Shown: positions 24,897 to 37,562 of the stretch, in pieces
Layout of the letters: every line of letters starts with the position of its first letter
Numbering within the stretch: position 1 is the first letter of the stretch
NCBI GenBank assembly: GCA_033439795.1
Contig: JAUTDP010000011.1
Coordinates: 1,736,001-1,800,000, forward strand
Direction: 5' to 3'
DNA from: Sordaria brevicollis
Lineage: Eukaryota > Ascomycota > Sordariomycetes > Sordariales > Sordariaceae
Length of the DNA: 64,000 nucleotides
Program-made: the position numbers and the translations under genes
Notes under the pieces: model-generated
The model's input: the letters and a program-made list of their open reading frames with translations, nothing else
What the model was told of the DNA's origin: nothing
The model's database searches: none

Positions 24897-25182
24897 TATT
24901 AAGGGACAGCGTTAATACCGTTAAATATATAATGAAATATGTATTATTATACGAAGGAAGGGAAGGGAGAAGTATGTGCGGAGGACTGGATATATGGGCG
25001 CGAGCCTATACCCTAGTCCGTGCGCACCTACGTGATACTGCACGTGACCACAGGTGACTAGATCTGGACCATGTCGAGCTATGGTATGCGTGCCATGGTC
25101 GGGAGTGGTCGCTGGGGATCTGGGCACCTATACAGGTGGTCAGTGCGTATACCGGGTATGGCACAGGTATAATCCTGTGACA
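24897..25182 (-). repeat. G1 5' LTR
   Basis: 286 bp direct repeat of 17,498-17,783 and the least RIP-mutated LTR in the window. It reads ACCATGTCGAGCTATGG where the other LTR reads ACTATATCGAGCCATGG, showing CpA/TpG-context changes in both directions. A TTAACG-type internal start follows on the element strand. No tRNA-complementary primer site beginning TGG is visible next to it. Confidence 0.9.
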
Positions 25183-25187
25183 CGCTT

Positions 25188-27711
25188 TTTATATTTTTTC
25201 TATATTTATTAAATTCTAATTATAATTTTCTTCTATTTCCGCTTTCCTAGCTTTTCTTCTAATATAAATTTAAATTTTTTAAAAATAATAGTCCAAATTA
25301 ATTTATTTATACCGTTACGCCCCCTAATATTCAATTTCGACTCCTAATATTATTTATACGTAATTAATTATCCTATTTCTCTTTTCTTATATTACGTTAT
25401 TTATACGGGTCGGTTCCCTTTTAAAGGTAATAAACTATATATATTACTATTATACTTATATAAGGAGTTTCTCGGCTCTTAGGTTAATTTTATTCTCTAA
25501 ATCCCAATTAGGATAATAGAAATTAAAATTTCCGATAATTACAATTTAATATCTTATTAAAGGTTTTTTTTTAAGGAATTCGAGGAGGGGAAACCTTTAT
25601 TTATATTTTAGTATTTTATACATTTTAATAAGGGAATAAATCGAATAAATAATTAATAATTCCTTTAAATTTTTAAATATTATAGAAGTTTAATCTTTTC
25701 TAATATAGAAATTTAGGTTTTTAAAATTCTATCTCTTATTTACGTAAATAACCGCCCTCCCTTTTTTTAAATAATTTATTTTAATATATTTACCGCCCCG
25801 TAGACGATAAATATCCTTATTTAAATTCCTACCCGGCTTTTAAATTGCTATAATATTATAAATCTCCTCCTACTCGAATAATAATTTCCCTCTTTCGTAC
25901 GATTTCCTTATATTCTAATAGAATATTTTTAATCGGATTATTAATTATTCTATAAAGGAATATCTTTTAACCCCGCGGGCGGAATAAGAACGGGAATCTT
26001 TTCTTTTTAAATAATTAATTTAATAATAGCGATTAAACCGGCGCTATTCCGAATACCCGAATTTTAAGAATTTATAAATGCGTTTATCGGGCTTTTAACT
26101 ACTAATTTTAATCTAATAGAGGATTTATTAATCTATTTACGAATATAACCTCTATTTTTACTTTTAAATTCCCTTTTACGAATAATTATAGTACGGGCGG
26201 TAAAGGGGGTATTAAAGAAATCGATATCCTTATTATCCGTTATTACCGCCGGTTCTAATATAATATTTCTCTTAAGGTCCTTCTAATATATAAATAAATA
26301 TAACCTTTCGGTATATTTTATAATAACTTTCGTAATAACTTTTTTAAAAATAAAGTATATTTTCTTTTTAAAAACGTAATACCCGTATTTTCTATACGGG
26401 GCGTAAAAAATTAACGATTTATCTTCGTTAAATAAATAATTCGTTTTTCTAAAGCGGTCTTTATTATATTTATTTTTATTATAACGTTTATAAACGTTAA
26501 TATTATAATAAAATTTCTTTAAATATTTTATACCTTAATAAATAAAATATTATTGGATATTAGCCGAGGAGGTAAATAGTTCGCAAATATATACGTTACC
26601 CTTTTAGAAGAGGAATCCTTTATAAAGAGTTTTAATTACTTTTATAATTATAATTTTTATTATAAAGAGATTCCTATTTTTATTAATTCTCTTTTTTTAT
26701 AAATATATTTTAATAATAAAGGCGGTTAAATTCGCTTACTATATTTTATAAATAATATCCTCTATTCTTATATATTCGGCGATATTCGTTTAAAGGAACC
26801 CTTTAGCGACTAATATAATAATATTTAAAAATATAAACGCTTTTTCGCTAAAAATTTTCTTAATTTAGGTTTAATATTATTAATATTATTTACGTATAAT
26901 ATTATTAAATATAATTTTATAATTTCCGGTCGTAGGTAATTTTATAGCGGTTTATATAATATTAAGGGTACCGGTCTTTAAATCGCGAAATATCTTTTCG
27001 ATTTGAATTTTAATTTTTTTATTCGTCCGTTTCGAATATTAAATATCGATTATAATATTTCGAATAAAGAAGGTACGGTTATAATTAACGGGGAGTATTT
27101 TCAGGGAAGGGGTAATAATCGTAATATATTAAAAAATAAACCCAATTTTAAAAAGAACGTTTTTTATAATTCTAATTTATATTTTCGGCGCCTCTTTAAT
27201 ATTTTTTTACAATTTTTATAAAATCGTCTTCTTTAAATCGTCGAAATCCTTTTTAATAATAATCTAATTATTATTAATTTTATTAATTTCGGAGCGCGTT
27301 ATTCTACTTTTCTTTATAAAAATTTTTATATATTCGTTAAATAATTTGTAAACTTAATTATAATCTTCGAGTAAAACGGTATTATAATCCGAAAATTTAT
27401 TCGCTTTAACGATAAATTTCTTTATAATTTCATTATCCTCCTACGTTTTTTCTAAAATCTTCGCGGCGCGCGCTATATTAAGGTTATTGTAAATTAAGAA
27501 TCCTACGAACGGGTTGTAGACGCTATTTTCGAATTTATAATTACCACTATTAATCATTATTAATAATAACGATATATCGTCGTTATTATAATTGTCGTAG
27601 GATATTATAAGGGACGTAAAAGACCCTTCTAAATCGATTCCCGTTGTCGGTTTTCGTTTTGGAGCGCTCCTCGATTAGAAATCGGCGTTTCCGGTTCCAA
27701 AGCAGTTTTTT
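25188..27711 (-). mobile_element. L4a segment 2: LINE 5' third
   Basis: This continues L4a after G1 and reaches the family 5' end (plus strand CGGTTCCAAAGCAGTTTTTT). Beyond it, CCCTTGG and a T run (27,712-27,723) precede the TSD. These extra bases are absent at the 5' ends of L3 and L6 and may be untemplated. The plus-strand frame at 27,003-27,221 lies opposite ORF1 and is a shadow. Confidence 0.85.
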
Positions 27712-27723
27712 CCCTTGGTTTTT

Positions 27724-28478
27724 TTTTAATTCGATTATTAAGCGGTATTTATTCAATTATCTTAACCGAAATACTTATAATAAAATTCTTTTAGCCTTAG
27801 TTTTATCGTTTAAATAAATTTAGAATTATTTTTATATTTATAATTAATTAATTATTACGAATTATATATTTATTATCCGGAAATATTCGAATATAATATA
27901 GTAGAACGTTTCCCGTCCTAATCCGTACGAGTAAATAGGGGTATCGATATTAGGGATTCTCCTTTAGAAAAGGAAGGCCTTAAGGCCGATTATTTCTATT
28001 CTTATTTAAACGAAGAGGGAATTTTTCACTTTCGTTAATAAATAATAATCTTTATCGTCCTCCGAAGGTTAAGTTCTCTTCCGCTTCTTCTTTTTTTAAC
28101 CGATTATATATCGTTTTATTACGGTATTATTAAATTTCGGGTTGAGGTTAATAATTGTAAATTTATACCGTCGATTTAATTTAATTATTATTATTATTAA
28201 TTAATAATTATAGTACGATATTTATTCTTTCTTTATAGCGTTTTTTAATTATATTTTTCGATTAAAGGTTAAAGGTTCTAACGGTTATAATAATTAAGTA
28301 GTCGTATTTATTATTAGGGGTAATCCTATTATAATTATTATAAAATTCTCCGTCGGTATTTATTCTTCCGCTTATTTAATTTTGGTAATATTACTTTCTA
28401 GTCTATTTATAAATAGTCGACTTCTTATTCGTTTTATTTGAATATAGTTAATTATTTAAATTACTATTCTTCGGACGA
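27724..28478 (-). mobile_element. L3 segment 2
   Basis: LINE body from the L4 TSD (27,724-27,737) to the L5 TSD (28,465-28,478). It supplies exactly the sequence missing between L3 segments 1 and 3. Confidence 0.85.
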
Positions 28479-31400
28479 TCGTAGGGGCATCGATGAAGAA
28501 AAGAAGGATCAACGCGAAAGTTTAGTAAGCGATATGGCGAGAAGGCGTCGAAAGGGCGTCGAAGAATTTAAGTGAACTTTGGACCTTCGAAAGATAGGCC
28601 CGTACCCGAAATTATTTACTAATAGACCCGCCCAAATTCCTAATTTTTAAATAATATAAAGGAGTAAAAGAAATTGAAGATTATAGCGGTAAGGCGAGTA
28701 TTTTCGCCGAGCGTTTCTTCCCGAAGGTAAATATCCCTACGGATTATTTACCCAATTGGACCCTTTTATTAAATACCGGCGATTTATTACTTATTAACGA
28801 ATTAATTACCGAAGAGGATATTTAGGAGGTTTTATTTCGGATAGCTCTAAATAAAGTACTAGGCGTCGATTAGTATTTGAATAAATTTTTAAGGATTTAT
28901 AAAGAATTATTCCGAAAAATTATAGCCGCTTTCGCGGCTACGAACTTTCGTTTTGGGTATTTCCTATAACGGTTTAAAAATGCGAAAGTAATTATTCTTA
29001 AAAAATTAAGAAAAACCGCCGTATAATAAAAATTAGCCGGCGTATAAAAGTTAATTTTATTATTAAATAACGTTAGGAAAATTTTCGAAATGTTCGTTGC
29101 TAAAAAATTTATTTAAACCGCGGAAGAATTTAACCTCTTATTAAAGGGTTAAATAAGTAATTAAGTAAGCCGTTCGATTAAATTTATTATCCGTATTATT
29201 ATAGATATTATATATACGGTTTAAAAATTCGGAGCCGTTATATTATTAATATTTTTTAATTTTAAAGGTGTATTTAATAAAATTAATTATAAATAATTAT
29301 TATATACCTTATAGGAAATATAATTCTTATAATAAATTTTCGAGTAAATAACGAATTTTATTAATAGACGAAGAGGTTCCTTCTTTTTCGACGATAAAAT
29401 ATCTACTCTTTACGTTATAAAAGCCGGAATACTTTAAGGCTCCCCCCTTTCTTTAATTCTTTTTATCCTTTTTATTATTTTATTATACTATAAATTAATT
29501 ATAGTCAAAAATACGATTATAGTTAGCTTCGCCGACGATATTAATATCGTTACCGTAGCGAAAATTATTAAAGAGAATTATAGGATATTTTAAGCGGTAT
29601 AGGAAATTTATTTTAAATAGGTAGGGGAGAGAAATATAGAATTCGAAGCGAATAAGATGGAATTAATATATTTTACGCGGACGAGGGTATTAAAAACGGA
29701 AATTCTCTAATTCGGGGATATTATATTTCGACCGACGGAATCGATAAGATTTTTAGACGTTTAATTAGACTATAAATTTAATTATCGAATTTATATGGAA
29801 ATTATTAAAAAGAAAATAAAAATTTAAACGAATATATTAATTTAATTAGTTATAAAGATTTAGGGTTATTCGCGCGAAGGAGATTTATATTAAATATATT
29901 CGAAGTACGATTATATATAGAATTTTAGCTTTTTATTAACCGATAAAAGTATATAGTAAACCCCGAGGGATAGTAATTAAATTGGTTAAATATTAAATTA
30001 AATATTTGAGAATTATCGTTAAGGTATATAAAGCTACGCCGGTATAGAATTTTAAAACGGAAATTTTTTGCCTATTATTCGATTTCTACTTTAATAAATG
30101 GGTAAAAGCTTTCGAAGAGAAATTCGCCTATATAGATTAAATTAAATTCGTTTAAGGAATAATAATTTAAGTAATTAATTATATTTAAATAAAACGAATA
30201 AAAAATCGATTATTTATTAATAGACCGGAAAGCGGTATTATTAAAATTAAATAAACGGAGGAATAAATACCGATAGAGAATTTTATAGCGATTATAATAG
30301 GATTACCCCCGGTAATAGGCGTATTTATTCAATTATTATAGCCGTTAGAATTTTTAATCCTCGATTGAGAAATATAATTAGAAAATACTACGAAGAGAAA
30401 ATAGGTATCGTATTATAATTATTAATTAGCGGTAGCGGTAACTAAATTAAATCGGCGGTATAAATTTATAATTATTAATTTCGACCCGAAATTTAATAAT
30501 ATTATAATAAAATAGTATATAATCGGTTAAAAAAAGAAAAAGCGGAAAAAAATTTAACCTTCGGAGGATAATAAAAATTATTATCTATTAACGAAAATAA
30601 AAAGCTCTTTCCTCGTTTAAGCGAAAATAGAAGTAATTAGCCTTAAGGCCTTCCTTTTCTAAAGGAGAATCCTTAATATCGATACCCCTATTTATTTATA
30701 TAAATTAGGATAGGAAATATTTTACTATATTATATTCGAATATCTCTAAATAGTAAATATATAATTTGCGATAACCGATTAACCGTAAACGTAGGAATAA
30801 TTCTAAATTTATTTGGATAATAGAATTAAGGCTAAAAGAATTTTATTATAAATATTTTAATTAAAACGATTAAATAAATATTACTTAATAATCGAATTAG
30901 AAGAAGAGTAATAAAACGAATTTATTCGCTATTTTTAATTTTCTTTTCTTCCTTTTTTTTTACTTTTATTTATTAATATATTAAAACGAAGACGGGGGAG
31001 GATTTCTATTTAATTAAAAATTTATCGGGCCGAAAAGGCAATAACCTATTTAATTATTACTTTTTCTTATAATTAATTAAAGCCTTTAATATTTTATTAT
31101 TATCGGCGAATAGACGGTTCTATTTATTGAATTAACGAATATATTAACGTATAATATTAATTACGAATTAATATTAAGCGAACTAATTATTATTAATAAG
31201 AATAAGACCGGTAGGACGAATAGCCGGCGAATTAATCTTTATTAGGGAATTACTATAAGAAAGTATACGAATACCGTTATTATTCGGGGGAATTCTACTA
31301 CTACTATTATAAAGTAAATTATTATTACCGCTATAGAGTAAATTATTATTATTATTATAAGGGATATTATTTAAAGGAATACGATTATTAATTAAATTAT

Positions 31401-32671
31401 CTTTATTAAAAAGGAGGAATTCGTAATAGCCTTTTTAAAAATAATCGTTAACCGATTACTTTCTATAGCGAATAAATTACTTTAAAGTATTAGTAAAATC
31501 GTTATTAATAAGGCGAAGGCGAATTGCGCTGGTAAATTCTTTAATAATAATACGGAAACGGATAAAATAGTCGCGGAATTCGCTATTAATCGGGTTTTTA
31601 TTAATAATCTTCTCTTAAAAAGTATTATAAAAATTGTAGAAATTACGAAGTATATCGATTATATAATACGAAACCGCTAAAATATATTAAATAATTTAAT
31701 TAAATTTATTTAAAAACGAATTAAAATAGGAAATATTAATAATATAAAAGATAATAATTTATTTAAATAATTAGGGATATAGTAAGTCGATTTAGTAATA
31801 ACTTTTATATAAATATTATAACTTAGGATAATTAAGAAGGCGAAAAAGGCTTTAATTAATTAGAAGGTATAGGCGAAATATAGGGGAGTATAAATATAAT
31901 TTTAAAAAAGTTAATATAAAGATAAAATATAATAGGGGGAGGATTTACTTTTTTTCCGGTATATAAAAGAATTTATTATTAATAAAACGTTTAATAATAT
32001 ATTCGAAATTAATTTTAATATTAGTATTAATTGTATTAAATATAAAGGTCGGTAAAGGAAGGTAAAGGGGAAACGAATTTTCGCTTTTATTTTCATTGGA
32101 AATTTTTATTATTTTATAGAACGCTTTAGCGTATTTTTAATAGGGAATAATTATTTCAAATCGATTATAATCGTTAAAGGAAAGAAAAACTTAAAAAAAC
32201 CCGGGGGGATAGGGGGTTTTTATATTTAAACGAAGGAAATCTTTATATTAATATAAACCGTAATAAAAATATAATTATAATAGGGGGAAGAAGAGGATAA
32301 AAAGAATAAAAGAAAATTTAATAATTAAGAAATTTAATAACGGTTAAAAGGGTAAATAAGAAGGGGAATAAAAAGCGGAAAGTAATAATAAATAGGGGAT
32401 AGGATAGCGGATTAGGAAAGTAAAGCGGTTTAATATTTTAACGTAACGGTAAATAGAAGGGATAAAACGGATATTAATCGCGTTGGCGGTAAGTATGTAC
32501 TACGATTGTAGAATACTGAAAAAGTAGCGCGGATAGGTCTACGTTGAGAAATATAGCCGGGGTTTTTATCCGGGGCGCTTAACGCTTACGGTTTTATCCT
32601 ACGGGGAATTGGAGATAGACCCTATGCTATATTAGCGCTATAAATTTAGCTAGGGAATAAGAATCTTATTT
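28479..32671 (+). mobile_element. L5: 5'-truncated LINE in inverse orientation
   Basis: A 4,193-bp plus-strand copy inside L3, flanked by 14-bp TSDs (TATTCTTCGGACGA at 28,465-28,478 and 32,672-32,685). It starts inside ORF2 and keeps the 3' end, AGGGAATAAGAATCTTATTT, so it fixes the 3' terminus of the family. No long poly(A) follows. Confidence 0.9.
28640..30200 (+). pseudogene. LINE ORF2 reverse transcriptase relic in L5
   Basis: This is the easiest copy to read. In order: NIPTDYLPNW and LLINELITEEDIQEVLF; LNKFLRIYKELFRKIIA; NAKVIILKKL; LLNNVRKIFE; the palm segment ILLIFFNFKGVF (A-box Asp read as Asn); AGIL*GSPLSLILFILF, matching GxPQGSPLSPILF with the Gln as stop; SFADDINIV at about 29,524-29,550 with both catalytic Asp intact; then LIYFTR and SIRFLDVQLDYK. 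This is a LINE RT of the Tad1/I group. The endonuclease domain is not in this truncated copy, and stops prevent expression. Confidence 0.85.
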
Positions 32672-32685
32672 TATTCTTCGGACGA

Positions 32686-35600
32686 ATTTAATTTAATCCG
32701 TATAAGCGAATTTCTCTTCGAAAACTTTTACTTATTTATTAAAATAGAGGTTAAGTAACGGGTAAAAAATTTCTATTTTAAAGTTCTATATTAACGTAGC
32801 CTTATACGCCCCGGCGACGATTTTTAAATATTTAATTTAATATTTAATTAATCCGATTATTATCCTTTAGGGTTTATTATATATTTTTATTAATTAATAG
32901 AAAATTAAAGTTCTATATATAATTACGTTTTGAATATATTTAATATAAATCTCCTTTACGCGAACGAAAGAGTAACCCTAAATTTTTATAATTAATTAAA
33001 TTAACGTATTCGTTTAAATTTTTATTTTCTTTTTAATAACCTCCGTATAAATTCGATAATTAAATTTATAATTTAATTAAACGTTTAGGAATTTTATTAA
33101 TTCCGTCGGTTAAAATATAATATTTTTAAATTAGAGAATTTCCGTTTTTAATACCTTCGTTTACGTAAAATATATTAATTTTATTTTATTCGCTTTGAAT
33201 TTTATATTTCTTTTCTTTATTTATTTAGAATAAATTTCTTATATTATTTAAAGTATCCTATAATTCTTTTCGGTAATTTTTATTATAACGATAATATTAA
33301 TATTATTGGCGAAGCCGATTATAATTATATTTTTAATTATAATTAATTTATAATATAATAAAATAATAAAGAGGATAAAAAGAATTAGGGAGAAGGGGGA
33401 GCTTTAGGGTATTCTAGCTTCTATAATATAGGGAGCGGATATTTCGTTATTAAAGAAGAGGGAACCTCTTCGTCCGTTAATAAAATTCGCTATTTATTCG
33501 AAAATCTATTATAGGAATCGCATTTTTTATAGGGTATATAATAATTATTTATAATTAATTTTATCGAATATATTTTTAAAATTAAAGAATATTAATAATA
33601 TAACGGCTCCGAATTTTTAAATTATATATATAGTATCCGTAACGATACGGATAATAAATTCGGTCGAACGGTTTATTTAATTATTTATTTAACCCTTTAA
33701 TAAGAGGTTAAACTCTTCCGCGGTTTAAATAAACCTTTTAATAATAAACGTTTCGAAGATTTTCCCAACGTTATTTAATAATAAAATTAGCCTTTATACG
33801 CCGGTTAACTTTTATTATATAGTAATTTTTCTTAATTTTTTTAAAACGACTACTTTTATATTTCTAAACTGCTATAAGAAATATTTAAAACGAAAATTCG
33901 TAATCGCGAAAGCGGTTATAATTTTTCGGAATAATTTTTTATAAATCTTTAAAAATTTATTCGAATATTAATCGACGCCTAGTATTTTATTCGGAATTAT
34001 CCGAAATAAAATTTCCTAAATATCCTCTTCGGTAATTAATTCGTTAATAAATAACGAATCGTTAATATTTAAAGGAAGGGTTTAATTAAATAAATAATCC
34101 GTAAGGACGTTTACTTTCGGGAAGAAATATTTAGCGAAAATATTCGCTTTACCGTTATAATCTTTAATTTTTTTTATTTTTTTATATTATTTAAAAATTA
34201 AAAGTTTAAACGGGTTTATAAATAAATAATTTCGAATATAAATTTATTTTTCGAGGGTTTAAAATTTATTTAAATTCTTCGACGTCTTTTCAACGCCTTT
34301 TTATTATATTATTTATTAAATTTTCGCGTTAATCTTTCTTTTTTTTATCGATATTTTTACAAATTTTACCTAATTCGAAGATATCCTTTCCTTATATTAT
34401 TTTTACTATTTCCGCTTTATATTTTTCATCGTTATTTTATATTTTAATATTTATTATTTCGCTTTTTTCCTTCAATTTTTCTTCCAATATAGGATAAATT
34501 CTTCTATTATATTTATAAATTCTTTATTAAATTTATCGAATATAAATTTTAATTCCTCCTTTATATTGATTTTCGTTAGGGCCGAAATTTATTATAATAT
34601 CGCTTTTCGTACTTTTTCCGCATTTATTAAATTCTAATTATAATTTTCTTTTATTTCCGCTTTTTTAATTTTTCTTCTAATATAGACCTAAATTTCTTAA
34701 AGATAATAGTCCGAATTAATTTATTCGTACTATTACGCCTTTTAATATTTAATTTCGATTTTTAATATTATTTATATATAATCGATTATCCTATTTCTTT
34801 CTTCTTATATTACGTTATTTATATAAATTAATTCCCTTCTAGGGGTAATAAATTATATATATTATTATTATACTTATATAAAGAATTTTTCGGCTCTTAA
34901 ATTAATTTTATTCTTTATATCCTAATTAGGATAATAGAGGTTAAAATTTCCGATAATTACGATTTAATATTTTACCGAAGGTTTCTCTTCGAAGAATTCG
35001 AGGAGGGGAGACCCCTATTCGTATTTTAATATTCTATACATTTTAATAGGAAAATAAATCGAATAAATAATTAATAATTCCTTTAAATTTTTAAACGTTA
35101 TAGAGGTTTAATTTTTTCCGATATAGAAATTTAAATCCCTAAAATTTTATTTTTTATTTATATAAATAACCGCCTTCCCTTTTTTTAAATAATTTACCCC
35201 AATATATTTATTACCTTATAAATAATAAATATCCTCGTTTAAATTCCTACCCGGCTTTTAAATCGCTACGATATTATAAATCTTTTCCTATTTAAATAAT
35301 AATTTCCTTCTTTTATATAATTTCCCTATATTCTAATAGAATATTTTTAATCGGATTATTAATTACTTTATAAAGGAATATTTTTTAGCCTTATAAATAG
35401 AATAAGAGTAGGAGTTTTTTCCTTTTAAAAAATTAATTTAACGGTGGTAATTAAGCCGGCGCCGCTTTAAATATTTAAGTTTTAAAAATTCATAAACGCG
35501 TTTATTAGGCTTTTAATTATTAATTTCGGTCTAATAAAAGGCCTATTAATTTATTTACGGGTATAATTTTTATTTCCGCTTTTAAATTCCTTTTTACGAA

Positions 35601-37134
35601 TAATAATAATATAAATAGTAAGGGGGGTATTAAAGAAATTAATATTTTTATTATCCTTTACCGTTATTAATTTTAATATAATATTTTTCTTAAAGTCCTT
35701 CCGGTATATAAATAAATATAGCCTCTCGGCGTATTCTATAGTAATTTTCGTAATAATTTTTTTAAAAATAGGGTATACTTTCTTTTCGAAAGCGTAATAC
35801 CTATACTTTTTATACGGAGTGTAGAAAATTAGCAATTTATTTTCGTTAAATAAGTAATTCGCTTCTTTAAAACGGTCTTTATTATATTTATCCTTATTAT
35901 AACGTTTATAAATGTTAATATTATAATAGAATTTCTTTAAATATTTTACGCCCTAATAAATAAAATATTATTAAATATTAGCCGAAGAGGTAAACGGTTC
36001 GCAAATATACGCGCCGCTTTTTTAAAGGAAGAATCCTTTATAAAGAGTTTTAATTACCTTTATAATTATAACTTCTATTATAAAGAATCCCCTATTTTTG
36101 CTAATTCTCTTCTTTTATAAGCGTATTTTAATAATAAAAGCGGTCGGGTTCGCTTATTATATTTTATAAATAATATTTTTTATTTTTATATATTCGGCGA
36201 TATTCGTTTAAAGAAACCTTTTAGCAATTAACGTAATAATATTTAAAAATACGAATATTTTTTCGCTAAAGATTTTCTTAGTTTAAATTTAATATTATTA
36301 ATATTATTTATATATAATATTATCGAATATAATTTTATAATTTCCGGTTATAAATAATTTTATAATAATTCGTACGATATTAAAGGTACCGGTCCTTAGG
36401 TCGTAAAATATTTTTTAAATTTAAATTTTAATTTCTTTATTCGTCCACTTCGAATATTAAATATCGATTATAATATTTCGAATAAAGAAAGTATAATTAT
36501 AATTAATAGGGAATATTTTCGAAGGGGGGGGTAATAATTATAATATATTAAAAAATAAACCTAATTTTAAAAAAAACGTCCTTTATAATTCCGGCTTATA
36601 TTTTCGGCGCCTCTTTAACGTTCTTCTATAATTTTTATAGGATCGTTTTCTTTAAATCGTCGAAATCCTTCTTAATAATAATTTAATCGTTATTAACTTT
36701 ATTAACTTTAGGGCGTATTGCCCTACTTTTTTTCGCGAGGATTTTCGTATATTCGTTAAATAATTTATAAATTTAATTATAATTTTCGAGCGAAACGGTA
36801 TTATAGTCCGAAAATTTATTTACTTTAATAATAAATTTCTTTATAATTTCGTTATCCTTTTACGTTTTTTCCGAAATCTTTACAACGCACGTTACGTTAA
36901 GGTTATTATATATTAAGAATTTTACGAATAGGTTATAAACGTTATTTTCGAATTTATAATTGCCGCTATTAATTGCTATCGGTAATAATAATATATTATC
37001 GTTATTGTAATTGTCGCGGGATATTGTGAGGGATGTAAAAGATTTTCCTAAATCGATTCCTATTATTGGTTTTCGTTTTGGAGCGCTCTTCGATTAGAAA
37101 TCGGCGTTTCCGGTTCTAAGGCAGTTTTTTAATT
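32686..37134 (-). mobile_element. L3 segment 3: LINE ORF2 to 5' end
   Basis: Last part of L3, carrying the RT region (catalytic box at about 33,300-33,316 on the minus strand), ORF1 and the leader. The best ORF1 remnant is 94 codons at 35,551-35,835 (minus), rich in Lys, Tyr and Ile. The 5' end (GGTTCTAAGGCAGTTTTTTAATT) touches the 12-bp TSD. Confidence 0.85.
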
Positions 37135-37146
37135 CCGTAAAAGAGT
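37135..37146. repeat. Target-site duplication of L3, right copy
   Basis: CCGTAAAAGAGT, identical to 10,295-10,306. Confidence 0.8.
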
Positions 37147-37546
37147 CTATAACGATTAAAAAGATTAAAAATAAATTTTAAAAAAGAAAATTCGATTTAA
37201 TTCTCAACCCTTTAATACCTAACCTATTATAATACGTAATAATTGTATTAATAAACCTACTTAGAATTAATTTTAAATAATAATCTTTAACGCTATATTA
37301 AAATACTATATTAAAATATTATATTAAAATACTATATTAAGGATTACGACTTTTTATTTAAATAATAAAAATTAATAAAAAAAGAGGTTCCCCTATTTTA
37401 ATTATACGCCCCGCCTAAATCTTTTATACTTTAAACCTAAGCGAAACGTTAATAGGAAATAAAAGATAGCGCGTTATTTATAGCGGCGTACGTCCCCTTT
37501 TACCCTCGCTTATAAATTTATTACTTATAAATTTATTACTTATATA
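37147..37546. other. Old host DNA between L3 and L6, no gene seen
   Basis: About 400 bases that match no repeat in the window. It contains a 13-bp tandem (CTATATTAAAATA type, about four units, 37,292-37,341) and two units of TTATAAATTTATTAC near 37,510-37,540. It continues directly from 10,306 once L3 is removed. Confidence 0.55.
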
Positions 37547-37562
37547 TATTTAAAATTTATAA
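37547..37562. repeat. Target-site duplication of L6, left copy
   Basis: TATTTAAAATTTATAA, repeated exactly at 55,796-55,811, brackets L6 and the H2 element nested in it. Confidence 0.85.

Larger units (their letters stand above)
17498..25182 (-). mobile_element. G1: Ty3/gypsy chromovirus with two LTRs
   Basis: A 7,685-bp LTR retrotransposon on the minus strand inserted in LINE L4a. It has two 286-bp direct LTRs, a 5-bp TSD and a polypurine tract beside the 3' LTR. The internal order on the minus strand is gag with zinc knuckle, protease, reverse transcriptase, RNase H, integrase and chromodomain, which is the Ty3/gypsy order. The chromodomain places it among chromoviruses. The internal region is RIP-mutated and cannot code, although its GC content is visibly higher than the LINEs around it. 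Confidence 0.92.
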
